Positions 21,947 to 33,973 of a DNA stretch of 64,000 nt are shown here, piece after piece. A model generated the notes under the pieces. That model saw nothing but the letters and a program-made list of their open reading frames with translations. It was not told where the DNA came from and did not search any database. Origin of the DNA: Plicaturopsis crispa FD-325 SS-3. Taxonomy: Eukaryota; Basidiomycota; Agaricomycetes; Amylocorticiales; Amylocorticiaceae. The stretch is taken from assembly GCA_000827205.1 (NCBI GenBank), contig KN832573.1, forward strand, positions 219,610 through 283,609, given 5' to 3'. The position numbers were made by a program, and so were the translations under genes. Within the stretch, counting starts at the first letter, position 1. The number at the start of each line of letters is the position of its first letter.

Positions 21947-23360
21947 ATGCGCACCGCCGTACTCGCGTCTCTCGCATTGGGCTTCGTGCCCACTGTTTAC
22001 TCAGCTGTGAATGACACCTACGTCGCCGCTCTCTCGAAGGCGCTCAGCTCTGCCGGGCTCACGCAGCTAGCCGCTGTCGCTGCCAAAGTCAACTCGACGA
22101 CGCTAGGCCAGGAACTCCTCGCCGCACTGCCCACTGGACAGTTTGCCGTGTTCGCGCCAAACGACGACGCCTGTACGTCCATTATCCTTTTCACGCGTTC
22201 TTTGGCCCGGAAGACGCGTTTCTTCAGCCATTTACGAGTCCTGATTTAAATTTTGTTTTTTTTAGTCAAAGGAGTGCCTGCCAACGTCTCGTCCAACGTC
22301 ACGGCGCTCGCTGAAATCCTTTCCTACCACATCCTCCCTGGAAACTTCGCGGCTGCCGCCGCTATGTCGCCTAGCGTGACTATCGGACGCACTATGCTCA
22401 ACGACTCGTCGCTCGTCATGCTTGAGGGTGGCAAAAGCCAGGTGCTCGTGTGGACATCTACCAACGGCACGACCTCTGTGCTTGGCCAGTCGTACGCCGC
22501 CTTTTTTCATGCCGTTGTATGCCCTCTTACGTGTATTATTCATCTCTGTGTAGGAACATAACCGTAGGAGAAAGCATGCCTTACGAAAACTTGACGCTTC
22601 ATGTTATCACGGGCGTTCTCGTTCCTCCGGCGCCCTTGGTAGACGTCCTGACTTCCAACAACCTTACCGCCGCCCTCGGCGTCGTCGGCAGCGTGTCCGG
22701 CCTTCCGCAGACGCTCGCAAGTACACATGGATACACGCTCTTCGCGCCGACGGACGCCGCTGTGATGGCAAGCCAAGACACGCTCAAGAGCATCATGTCG
22801 AACCAGACGCTCCTTCTGTCTGTGTTGCAAAACCATGTACGCATTCCTATGTGTTTAGCAGAGTGTTCTGCTGACAGTCATGCCTAGGTGATCAACGGGA
22901 CCTCTGCGTACTCTCCGATTCTCATGCAAGGGCACAACTATACTACGGCAGCTGGCGAACCGCTCACGACGACTTTCAATTCCTCGGGCGCTTATGTTAT
23001 GAGCGGGACCGCTATGGCCAAGATCGTTCGAACGGATATCCTTGCCAGCAACGGAGTTGTCCATGTCATCGACGCTGTTCTGGCGGATTTGGAGAGCAAC
23101 GCCGGCGCCGCTAGTTCCGCGTAAGCCTCTCCCAGTGTCTCAGTGACGATACGGGCACTCATCTGTTCGCGGGCAGATATATGTCGGCTTCGTCTGCAGC
23201 CACCGTTGCCAGTACTCAGACTGGTCCCCTCGGCGCGTCGGCGATTGCCACTGCCGCCAGTTCAGGAAAGAAGAACTCTGCTGGCATGGCGGTTCATTTC
23301 CAGCCGGCGGCGCTGGTGCTGGCGTTGGCTGTCGGTTTTGGAGCTGTCGTTCTGGTTTGA
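21947..23360 (+). CDS. Secreted fasciclin (FAS1) domain protein, two domains, probable GPI anchor
   Basis: Five exons, 21947-22172, 22266-22491, 22554-22836, 22888-23120 and 23177-23360, give 383 aa. The order is: signal peptide (MRTAVLASLALGFVPTVYSA); first FAS1 domain with FAVFAPNDDAF and ILSYHILPGNF; second FAS1 domain with YTLFAPTDAAV, LLLSVLQNHVINGT and GVVHVIDAVL; a Ser/Ala/Thr-rich linker; and a hydrophobic C-terminus (PAALVLALAVGFGAVVLV) that fits a GPI-anchor signal. Many N-glycosylation sequons (NVS, NSS, NTS-type) are present. FAS1 proteins of fungi sit at the cell surface and act in adhesion or cell-wall organisation. A CACTA-type element is inserted directly upstream of the TATA box, so the upstream promoter is element sequence. 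Confidence 0.93.
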
Positions 23361-24046
23361 GGACGCGTGCTCGGACAGATATGGACGCTTTGAAGTGTTG
23401 TTTTGTGTTCGCCTTGTTTGTGACTGTACCTCTGTAAAGCTATGTTTTCTTTTACAAAAGTAATCAATAATACCGTTGTACGATGAAACTTTGCAGTGCC
23501 TGGCCGCTGCCACCAAACGCCACGACCTGACACGAGGATCCGGAAATTGGTCGGACTTCGGAAGGCGCGTACTGCGTCGATTCTTTGCTCTCGAGGTCGC
23601 CGTCTTCGATGTTGAATGAAACAGCTGCTATTTTATTGCGATTATCTTCTTTTTCTCTGCTGGTCGTCTGGACATGACCGGGAACTCGTCGACGCTCGCG
23701 AACTGGGACGGTAGCCTCTCGGGCGGGACTCCAACGGGCCAGCACATGAAGAAACCCATTTCCGATCGCCCTTCTATCTCTGGCCCCATACCCCCGCCCT
23801 CTGTACATATTGCACATCATTTTCTTGGACACGATACGCATTATAACGCGAAAACGCACGGAGCGGTGGTGGGAGCGCAGATATCGGCGGAATCTACGCA
23901 GCGCGGGGAGGCTCCTGTTTCTGGCTCTGACTCTGAGGTGCGCGCGTTTTTCGCTCGGTCGAGTCACGCATGGGTACTGACGACGGCTCGTTTCACGGTA
24001 GCGCGGTGGACGCGCGCCTGGGACTAATTTCTTGGATTATACTGTA
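23361..24046. other. Intergenic region
   Basis: About 690 bp between the fasciclin stop and the start of the zinc-finger gene. A 167-codon antisense frame (23464-23967) is Arg-rich and unsupported. Confidence 0.45.
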
Positions 24047-27000
24047 ATGCCCAACCTTAATGTCGCGACTTTGGCGCCCGCAGCGCGCGGGGCGCACGAA
24101 CATGTGAGCAGGGATGAGGACAGAGACGGGCTTGTTCGACGCTGACAATTTGCCAGATATCGACACCCACACAACTTACAACTCAGTCGCCAGCGATACC
24201 GCCCATACCCGGGTCATCGACGCGCCCATCGACAGCTGACGCGTTACCAGACGCGACACCCCGCAGCATACACGGCTCAAGCGTCTCCAGCAAACCGTCG
24301 CACGTTGACGCATCGTCTCCTCGACAAGAACAAGTCACGGCCACGGCACTTCCATCACTCTACCTTTCATGCGAACCCGACGTAGAGATGACCGCGGAGA
24401 GTGCCCGGGACGTGTATGGCCCTTCCAATGATGCCACGGGCCACAGTGCAGACCTCGACGACGCAATTGACGCGAAAAATGTCGCCGATCTTTTATCTGT
24501 GCGAGCATTTCTCTCTGCAATTAGCATGGATACTCACGATGCCTTTGCTAATTTCCTTGTATCTGGCAGGATGTGCCAGAAGATGCACTGGACAACCGCT
24601 ATCCGAACAAAGTTTGCGATGAAGACGACTTAGGCTCGATGGCAGACGCAGAAGGCGAAATCGTTGACGAGGAGACTTTACAAGCTGGGGCTTTTGCTAA
24701 CGATGTCGCCCACGACGGCTTTAGCGTGGCTGATGCCCGCGGAGAACTGATCGACAAAGGCACTTTGCGAGCGGACACATTTCAGGTTTGTCCTATGATT
24801 TTCTCTATGGCTAAAAGCCCTTGAATTTAAACGACTACCAGGCCAAAACCTTTAGGACTTCATCAGCTTCCCCACAGGCCCGGCTTTCACTATTGGTAAG
24901 ATTCATTGGTACAGTTACCTCTGAAGCATCTGATTCTATGATTTTTTCAGGACCGTGCTGTGCCTCCCCGCTCTTCGTCTCTCCAGTCGTCATGCTTAGG
25001 GTCGAATGACCCTCTCTTCAGCGCACCGCCTACCCCCGTTAAACAGGATCGACGAGTGAAAGCGCATGCAAGTTTTTCTTTCTCCCTCGGTTTTGCTTGA
25101 TTAGGCGCTGACATTGATACCAGCTTCAGACTGAACTTCACGAACATCCCCAGGGTTTTCCTGCTTTGTCCATACCAATCGACCCTTCACCGATAGTAAG
25201 ATATGCTGCCGAAAATCATCCACAAAGCCTAATCTGGCATCAGCATCTACCACAGGACAATGCAACGTCTTCCGTGCCTTCCCGTTCCCCGTCATCTCAG
25301 TCATCACCCTTGGGCTCTAGCGACTCTCTCTTCGGCACGCCGCCTATCCCCGAATCTACCTCGCCCCCGTCGTCCGTCCCCGTGCGACCGCCGCGCCATC
25401 GTATGTATGTTCAAGTACCTCCACTCCCCTATGGCAATCGGCGGTCGTCCTACGCTCCCATGAAACCATTTCCGCGTCTAACACCTCCGCCCGGTTCCGA
25501 GATGGAAGAGTTCGTAGCCCCACGCCCGCCTCGCCCAGAAGTGAGAGTCTCCCGGCCTCGGCCTCGTTCGCCGTCCGTGGAGATCATTGAGCAAACACCT
25601 TTGAAGCGACACAAAGCCACGCCCTCGAGGTCCACGGCCACGCATGCCTCCTCCATCAGCGATGCTCTCAATGCGGCGGCACTACAGAATAACGGGTCGG
25701 CGTCGGTGAAACGGAAACGCACGAAAATGCGGTCTCCGGATGGTGATGACTGGGAGCGCTCACATGCGAGTAAGCGGCCACGGAAAAAGGGCAATTCGCT
25801 TGCCCAGTCGACCGCGCTGCTCGCGGAGATGCTTTTCGATATCGGGCCGCCATATGCCACATCGCGCGCAGTCCTGCTCAGGAATACTCGGCATATACGT
25901 AGTGTCTTACCGCCGCCGACGGGCGACAGGAAAGGGAAAGGAAAGGCGCATTATTTCAAGCGGCCTCCGCCAAAATGCATATTCCAGCCTTACCACGAAA
26001 TACCCGGTCCTTCACATAGCTCATTGGGAGCTCCTCCTTCAGCAAGTGGCGTTCCCTCGTCGTTGCCTGGGAGTATGCGACCTCAGTCGCCTCGCGGGAG
26101 TGGGTATCACGATGCAATTGAGGTCGACTCCTCCTCTTCGTGTGGCCGTGAAGACAGCTCTGTTCGGTCACGGAATGCTTCGGTGGCCCTTGGGGAGCCA
26201 GGGCCGTCGCGCTTACACCATACCGCGGCGCCGACCCGTCATGTCTCCCGGGACGAAGAAATGGAAATGGATCAGTACATGGTATACCCCGGGACCGCCA
26301 TGGGCAGTGCTCAAGAATCCGAGTACAACGAAATTACAGACAGTATTTCGGCGCACAACATGCACGACCCAAATACCGGACTAGGGAGCCAGCACCACTC
26401 GCCCTTTCGAGAGTCTTCCTTATTCCCGATGGATGATCACGGTCGGCACGATACGCCTTTTCAAAGACACTCCGACCACGCGATGTATCCATTCCACGAC
26501 GACCAGGACGGACCTTTCTTCGGTGGAAGAGGTGCTGACGCAGATGCACTCCACGATGATGACTATATGCGGTCTTGGCCACCAGGCGATTCCCTGGGTG
26601 CTGATGACGGTGAACCAATGGCATACGGCGGTACCATTGACCCAACATTATTAGGTGGTGGGAATGCGCCGGGCCCCCTAGCGCATTCCCCGACACCGTC
26701 CCCCTCTCCTCCCCCGCATACCCTTTCTGATAACGATGCGTCGACCTCCAAGACTGGGCGTCGTATCGGAGGCACTTCCCACCCACCGCGTCGTACTGTT
26801 CGTGTGTCGCACCCTATCATCTCCACCTCGCCCATGGCTACTTCGGATTCTGAAAACGAGGGCATCACCGCGGCATTAGCTAGGGGTCTACTTGTCATCT
26901 CCGACAAACGGAAAACGACCAGGCCGCGGGTTCTTACCGCGAAGGCTGCGGCCTCACTGGATAATGCCGTCTCGAATATCGCAAGCACGTCGACGAAACT

Positions 27001-28234
27001 TGGTGTGAAGGCTAAGTCTACTATGGCACCTGCCGGCAAACAAGCGGCTCGCGGGCGCATGGTCTTTCCTCGATGGGGCGTCATCGAATGGTGCCATCAC
27101 TGTCGCAGCCAGAACGAATACCTCAAGATGAGCTGCAGCAACATCAAGGCCGACGGCACTATCTGCGACAGGAAGTTTTGTGTACGGTGTGTCTTGAAGA
27201 GGTGATTTTTTGGCTTTCGTTTTCGCCGTCTGTTTGAACAGGACTAATCCACAAACCACCTACCTCCTTGTATTAGATATCCGGATGTCAGATTCAACAG
27301 ACATGCGGAGGACTTTGTTTGTCCAGTTTGTCGAGACGATTGCAACTGCTCCTCGTGCGCAGGCAAGCGCGGAGAAACATACGTTCGCGAGATCGAGGGT
27401 GGTTGGCGCCAAGCGCATGGCTACGAGCCGTTGGGCGACATCGAAAGTCATCTGAACGACGCGGCGTCTGCTGCCTCTAGCCCCCCTGCGTTCGATATGC
27501 AGCCGGAACCGGCGCGGACGTTCATCCCGGCTACTGCGGATCCGGAAACCAGCGGTGCTGGCGTGTACTTCAGTACGGTATATGGCATGGATGGCGAGCC
27601 CATGGGAGTGCTAGGAGACATTGCGGCAGACTCGTCGAGTATCTTCAGCCACCCTCAGCGAGCCCAGCCCATTAGTCCTATAGCTGGGCCATCGCGGAGT
27701 GTATCTAGTCATCCTCCGCAAGCTCCGCCCACACATTCTCATGCGAAACCACGACGACGCGTCTGGGTTGGCCAAGTGCAACGAGGTTGGGGACTTCCTG
27801 CGGGCGCTCGTGGAAAGCAGTTCTATGCTCCCGGTCAGGAGCACCAGGCGAAGAAAAGAAAGGGCAAGGGCAAGGAGAAGATGGATCCCTCGCAGATATC
27901 TACCGTTCGCAGCTACATCGGACGGAAGCCGCCAAAAATCAAGCCTCCCACTCATGATGATGACTCCAGCGCGTCGGAGGCGTTGTCTGTGTCTTCTTGC
28001 CTTACCCCCCTTCCGGAAGGCTACCGCGATTCCCCCGCCCCCGACTACCCGGAACCTGCGCCCGATACAGGTGCCCTCACGCCGTGGCCCAATGCTACAC
28101 TCCCAGAAAATGGTCTTCCCAATGACGTGCCTGTCCGGGGGGCAAGCGAGGCGTCCTCGCACATCTCCCTCGAGACGACTGAGAAGGGCCTGCAGGCCCT
28201 CGCCGCGGAGGGCGTCTACGGTGTCACTTTATAA
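24047..28234 (+). CDS. Large nuclear-type protein with zf-4CXXC_R1 zinc-finger domain
   Basis: Seven exons, 24047-24103, 24157-24480, 24570-24785, 24842-24895, 24951-25055, 25124-27201 and 27277-28234, give 1263 aa in one frame. Most of the protein is Ser/Pro-rich and probably disordered, with basic patches such as KRKRTKM and KRPRKK that could be nuclear localisation signals. From about residue 930 comes a cysteine-rich domain: WCHHC, C-x9-C, FCVRC, then across the last splice VCPVC and CNCSSC. This matches zf-4CXXC_R1, the domain of CDCA7/R1-type DNA-binding proteins. A basic stretch KKRKGKGKEK follows, then an acidic tail. Two pairs of N-terminal segments are internal duplicates (see findings). 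Expected role: chromatin or DNA binding. The first exons are less certain than the zinc-finger part. Confidence 0.85.
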
Positions 28235-28426
28235 TCACCATCATCTACCAATTCTTGTACGCGTGGCCAGTGCGGGTCTGCTTTGTCGTGAATTGCAGCA
28301 TATATTTCAGTTGGCGTTCTTCCTTGTCGACATATTTCCTGAGCATGGAACTCCCCCGGCTGGTGCGCGTCGTACTAATTGATGCAGTACTGACCATTGA
28401 TACCTACAGCGGCTCATCATTCAGCT

Positions 28427-29647
28427 TCATAGCTTTGCCATCTTCGCCCAATTCGCATTAGCACCCTTCCCATCCTCGGCATTCTTGAGAACGCTCGGAT
28501 CTAGACGTCCTTTCCATCCATTCTCGACCTCCTTTCTGAAGAACGCCTCCACCGTCAGTGACCCCGGGTGGACGCTGCGGATCCACTCCATGTCGACGGG
28601 CCACAGCTTCGACGAATCGCGCCACCAATGCCACCAGCATGTAAAGTTCTGCACCCAACTGACGTCGCCCGGGCCATCCAGCTCCGCCCGCTCGTTTGCG
28701 AGGGGTTTATCGTGATTCGTGAAGTAGCTGAACCATTCGTCGATCGATAATGGCTTGTAAATAGCAGGGAGGCCTGTGGCTCGGGTGAATATCTCGGGGA
28801 GCGTGTGGTAAGATACCCAGTCCGACGCGATCTGAAAATCTTTTCCGGACGAGAGGGCGCGGTTGTCGAGGGAGTAGCGGACCCAGAAGCCGAGGTCCTC
28901 CAGCGCGATTACTGCGATGGGACCTTCGTTGAGCGGGTTGGCGAAGACGCGTGTACCGTCGGCGCGGACGTTCATGGGGCCGATCATATACTGCGTGAGT
29001 GAGAATCCAGCTTTATTTGCGGGTGAAATATATCTCAAAACTCACGAGCTTGAGCATGTCCATGTAGATGCCCATACTGAGCGACGTCCACGCCAGCCCA
29101 TGCTCTTCAGAGGGCTGCGACTTCAGCCACGCAGTGACCCGCGCCTTCGAGTCGTTGTGTGCCGCATTATACATGGGGTCGTATCCGCCGAGCGCGGTCG
29201 AGTACGGCGTGCTGCTCCATATGAAATGCTTCAGCACACCTTTCTGCCTCGCTGCGTGTTTCGCCATCTCGAAGATGCGCATCCCTGCGTAGGTCTCTTT
29301 GGCGTCGCCGACGGTGAAGCCGTCTGTGCACGCGAACACGCCGTAGACGCCGTCGAGCGCCGCGAGGACGGTGGCGAAGTCCATGAAGGATCCTAGGGAG
29401 GGATGGGAGGCATGTGATAAGCGTACGTTCGCGTGCGTAGACCGCTTTGCGGCACACCTTCGTACAACTCGGCGCCCTTCGCAGCGAGCCCCTCTGCGCG
29501 CTTCCCTTTGGCGTTGCGCGTGAATGCCCGGACTGTGTACGGGGACGGGGATCCATTCGCGGCGAGCTGCAGGAGACTATCAACGACATGCGAGCCTTGT
29601 GCGCCCGTGGCACCGATAACGAGGATCAATTTCTTGGGCGCGGTCAT
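28427..29647 (-). CDS. NmrA-like family NAD(P)-binding protein
   Basis: Three exons, 29458-29647, 29046-29392 and 28427-28990, give 366 aa. The N-terminus is a Rossmann nucleotide-binding loop, KLILVIGATGAQGSHVVDSL, with the GxxGxxG spacing of atypical short-chain dehydrogenases, followed by YTVRAFTRNAKGKRA and, after the first splice, DGVYGVFACTDG. Relatives range from the regulator NmrA, which senses NAD(P), to isoflavone-reductase-like enzymes; which applies here cannot be told. No signal peptide or membrane segment. The C-terminal half (SDWVSYHTLPEIFTRATGLP, WWHWWRD) is the substrate-binding region of the family. Probably cytosolic. Confidence 0.88.
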
Positions 29648-31582
29648 ATTGATGCAGGATACTTATGGGAATGCGGCTCGCCGTATAAACGGCTGTACAT
29701 ATAGTAGAAAGGGCTCGGGCATACGAAGTCCGTATGGTACATCCCCGAGTGCCCGAACAGCTCATCTTGATCGAGGACCTCGGCGCAGCAATCGTAGTGG
29801 TACACAATCCATGGATCTGTGTATCCATGCAAGGCAATCCACGGTGAACGGCCCTATGTACATTGCACTTTCAAGTTTCGAACGAGTTCTTTTCGCTTCT
29901 CTATCGAACGGACATAGTTCAAGTGGGATTCCAGCGGATATCGTGAGAGACGGGGGTACGGTGATATGTGGGTATGACTGATAGCAATGTGTGCTTAGGA
30001 GAGGATCCGTGGACATCGAAAAGTACTAGACAAGCGTCGACATCGAAGAGCTCGGCTCGCTATTGAGTAGAGACCGGTTATAGGTTTGACTGAAAAGACG
30101 CGTACATCGTCCAGGGTTGTGACAGATTTGTACATGGATCATCGACTTTCCGTTCCAGTGCTGTCCGTGGGAGTCCGCGGGGTACCAGCCGCGGGAGGCG
30201 TTATCGCAAAGACAGCAGGGATAATCGGTTGAAGAGATGGCGCCATCGAGGGGACTCGGGGCATAAAGGACGAGTAGGATACACCGCAGATCGCGCACCT
30301 CAGCGCTCACAAGATAGGCCATAGCGGAGAACGCACCGACGACATGACAGGGTAGTCGCCGAGCTCGCCGGACATTGGCATACGCGGCGCGTACGTCGCA
30401 GAGCTGTATACACATCGTAAAATATTATGCCCTGATCAAGGTCGAGGCTGCCATTTGCCAGAAGTTGCTCAACGATGAATGAAAGGCTGATGGTCTCCTG
30501 AGTACAATCAACGTGAGCGCATTGTATTCATAAATGCAAGCTCTCCGAAATGAGGGAGAATGCGCACCTATTGCCAACTCGTACATACACAAGATTACAA
30601 CCCGGTTAGGCTTCAAGCCTAGGATGCACTGTGCCCGAAAGCGATAACGACCCACCAGACAGACCGCAGATCTAGGAGAAGAGTGCTCACTGGATGAAGT
30701 TCGAATCACGACGAAATGGCGATTTGGGGCCATTGCTATTGGTGTTGTGGCACTGATAGGGGTCGTCATGCGCGGAAGACATGTTGCATCCGCTACCAAT
30801 GCCATGTCAATTGACTAGTTATGTCACAGTGCACGGTACATATTTTCGCGAGAAACACGCACTCTAATCACTGCAGGACGAGGACGTCCTCCTGTCCTAT
30901 TCGTAAGGAGATGTTACGCGTCGATCGAGGCCTTGCAGGACAAGGGACGCGATGCGTCGATTGTGCACGGCAGAGACCTGTCGAGGCACCAGGAAGCACC
31001 AGAAAGCACTGGACATGGCCCGCGAAATCAACCACGTCCATGTTTGTGCATTGAATGAAAACACGAGGCCCACACGCATGATGCTGCTCGTGCTTAAAAC
31101 CTTCGACGAAGCTGAAGGTCGGTGCGTGCCTTGTGAAGATGGGGAAAACAGCGTACACAGGGACCCATAGAGTGCATGCGATTGTACGCTGGATAGCGCA
31201 CCTGATGCTTCGCGCACTTCATAAGAGCTGTGTTTCGGTTCTATGAAAGGAAGGGTGATAACGATGAACCGCTGAGCTCAACGGCGTGGCGCCGCTGAAT
31301 CCAGCTCTCCTTTGCCTAGCTCTGACCAGACCGTAAGTACAAATTGTACAACTGGGTCTACGCACGGGTATTTTGGGTACAAGTGTTTGTTCACGGTGTA
31401 CGGTGCCGACAACGGCGCCATTGTTCGACGAGGAGGACAATGTCGGATTTTTGCGAGCGGAGGAGCGGAGTTTGAAAACAGCCCGGAGACAATTGTTTAA
31501 TTTTCTTTGTACGCGCCTCGTCCTCGAGGACAATGGCATCGTTCGCCGCATCATGTTCACGGTAAGTCCAGCTTCGTTTCGC
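29648..31582. other. Long intergenic region, possible gene remnants
   Basis: About 1.9 kb with only short frames. Minus-strand pieces between 30026 and 30805 have alternating hydrophobic stretches vaguely like degraded seven-helix family genes, but I could not chain them in frame and do not call a gene. Confidence 0.35.
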
Positions 31583-31588
31583 TATAAA
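31583..31588 (+). promoter_or_regulatory. TATA box of the AA9 gene
   Basis: TATAAA 190 bp upstream of the AA9 start codon, followed by a long pyrimidine-rich leader. Confidence 0.45.
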
Positions 31589-31778
31589 GCCTGGCAAAGG
31601 CGCGCTCTATCTCCTCATCATTCTCCACTTTTTCCTCGCCTTTTCCTCGTGTGTCCCGGATCTCTCTACTGTGTTCGCAGCGCGACTCGCACCGATCGAC
31701 TCTCTCTGCCTTCGCGTCTATTCTTACTTTTTCTACTTATTAGACGATCCAGTTCTCATCTAAACACTCACGCTCGAC

Positions 31779-33034
31779 ATGAAGGTCCCATCCAGCATCC
31801 TCCTACCCCTCCTCGTCATCCCCGCCGTTGCGGGTCACGGCTATGTCGCTGATGTCACCATCAACGGCAAGAGCTTCAAGGGCAACGCCCCGAACGCAGA
31901 CACCGACCCGAGCATCGTTCGCCAGATATCCACGACGTCACCCGTCAAGGGCGCCAACAACCCGTTCGTGAACTGCGGGCAGAATGCACAACTTGCCTCG
32001 CTGAACGGGCCTGCGAACCCGGGCGACGCGCTTACCTTCAACTGGCGAGCGTCAGTCGACGAAAACGTGAGTTTCTACTTGCTGTTTGCACTGCTTTGAC
32101 TGTGTCTGACTCGTGTCATCACTAGTGGCCGCACAACACAGGCCCCATGCTCACCTATCTCGCCTCGTGTGGAAGCGAAACCTGCGACAAGTTCAACTCG
32201 TCCAGCGCCAAGTGGTTCAAGGTGAGTTCTCTCAGCTGCGGGTCACCTGATCTCCACTAATCTTCTTCGTTCGTAAGATCGATCAAGTTGCAAAGATGCA
32301 GAATGACAATTCTACATGGCTGCAGCAGATCCTCAGTATGTTCAGTGTAGCTCTCTCTGTCGCCCACGCTAAACATTGTAACAATAGTGAACGGCGGAGT
32401 CGCCAATGTGACACTGCCCAAGAACATCGCCCCCGGAAACTACATCATCCGGCACGAGATCATCGCCCTCCACCTCGCCAACTCCAAGGGTGGTGCAGAG
32501 TTCTACCCCTCGTGCAGCCAGCTCACCATCGGTGGGAGCGGCACGGACGCCCCCAGCGATGACGAACTCGTGAGCTTGCCTGGAGCTTACAGCGACCTCG
32601 ACCCTGGCATCTTCGTCCCCAACGTAAGCAACATCCTCATTTCTCACTTCATCGAACCCTCTTGCTCATTGTCATCAAATTCATAGGTGTTCGACCCCGA
32701 CAATGTGTACATCTTCCCCGGCCCTCTTGTCGCTTCCATGGCTGCATCCACCGCAAGCAAGGCCTTCGGTGCCTCTGCGAACACGACCGTCACCTCCACC
32801 GGCGGCACCACGACCGGCAGCTCCAGTGGCTCCAGCGGTGTCAGTGGCAGTGGCAGCTCCAGCGGCAACGGCACCGCCGGCACCTCGTCCCCGCAGTCCA
32901 CCGGCGGCAGCGCGGGCAAGACCTGCCGCCTGAAGTCGGGCTCCTCTGCATCTGCCAACGCTCGTCGCGCCCTCCGTGCACGGCCACACACCCTCAGCCG
33001 CATCATGCGCCACCTCACCCCCTCCCTATCATGA
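31779..33034 (+). CDS. AA9 lytic polysaccharide monooxygenase (former GH61)
   Basis: Five exons, 31779-32066, 32126-32221, 32278-32335, 32388-32623 and 32687-33034, give 341 aa. The signal peptide MKVPSSILLPLLVIPAVAG is followed directly by HGYVADVTI, so mature residue 1 is the copper-binding histidine of the histidine brace. The second brace histidine is in WPHNTGPMLTYLASCG, and the axial Tyr lies in AEFYPSCSQLTIGG. IIRHEIIALHLA is the conserved core strand. The enzyme oxidatively cleaves cellulose or related glucans outside the cell with copper, reductant and peroxide or oxygen. The catalytic domain ends near residue 235; a Gly/Ser/Thr-rich tail of about 100 residues follows and ends basic. 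No CBM1 is present. Confidence 0.95.
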
Positions 33035-33905
33035 TCCTGCGTAACGCCTGCCCTCGCTATTTACGACCGCCTCTATTACGAATTTGTGCACGAGCGCGAC
33101 GCCGACTGTATTTTGGGCTATCTTATGGTGTGTTTTTAGGATCGATTATGTTATCTGTAGTATTATCTTTCCGTTCTTTGTAGACCGAAGGAACGTCATA
33201 AATGAAGCTATATATCTGTATGTTTTCACCAATCAATATACTGGCTGCGTAGTTATTGAAGTGTATTGTGCCAGTGTTTTAGTGCTGAGAGTGCTGTGAG
33301 GTGACTCTTGTCCATGACTTTGAGTCGCCGCCCGCGACACGGACCTCACAAATTGAGCCGACGAAGACTCGAAATACATTTCGACGAATACCCACAGCCA
33401 ACTCCGAGCACCAGTACTCTTTGTAACAGGCCAGCGTTCAACCTTCAACGTCAACCAGCAATCGACATCGACGTCAGTTCTATTGATTACGTAACGCTAT
33501 ACGAAGACTTCATTGCCGCTGCGGAAGCAAATGTCTCAAAACTCTCCGAGAGGGGTCAGAACTTTGCGTCTGGCATCAAGTTGCAGAGCTGAAGACCCTC
33601 AGTCAACTCGAGCGCTAATTTCGCGATTACAGTGCACGGTTTCAACCGTAAGTTTTTTTTTTCTTATCCGCAAACGACGTGCCTCACTTTTTGCCATTCA
33701 GTTTTGCGGTTGAAGCCAGGCTGAAGCCAGACCGATGCTTGTCCATGCCGGCGGACTGATCGGGCAGGGCCACTCGATTCGGTATGTTGGGCTGTATTAA
33801 GCGTGCGCCCCCGGCTCGGGTCCATGTCTCGGGTATCTCGTTCGAGTACTTAGCGGCGTACTCTGTGCGTTTAGAGGTCCACCTCTCTCTAACTCCTGCT
33901 CTATC
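33035..33905. other. Intergenic region
   Basis: About 0.9 kb between the AA9 stop and the Zn2Cys6 gene promoter. Short frames only; nothing recognisable. Confidence 0.45.
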
Positions 33906-33913
33906 TATAAAAT
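33906..33913 (+). promoter_or_regulatory. TATA box of the Zn2Cys6 gene
   Basis: TATAAAAT 68 bp upstream of the start codon at 33974. Confidence 0.5.
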
Positions 33914-33973
33914 ACTCACCTTATAAACCAGTTACGCCGTTAACAACCCCCCCTCCTCTACGCACTATTTATT

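Noticed and set aside
30026-30805. Degraded seven-helix gene on the minus strand
   Set aside because: Hydrophobic pieces are suggestive but could not be chained in frame or aligned to a family by eye.
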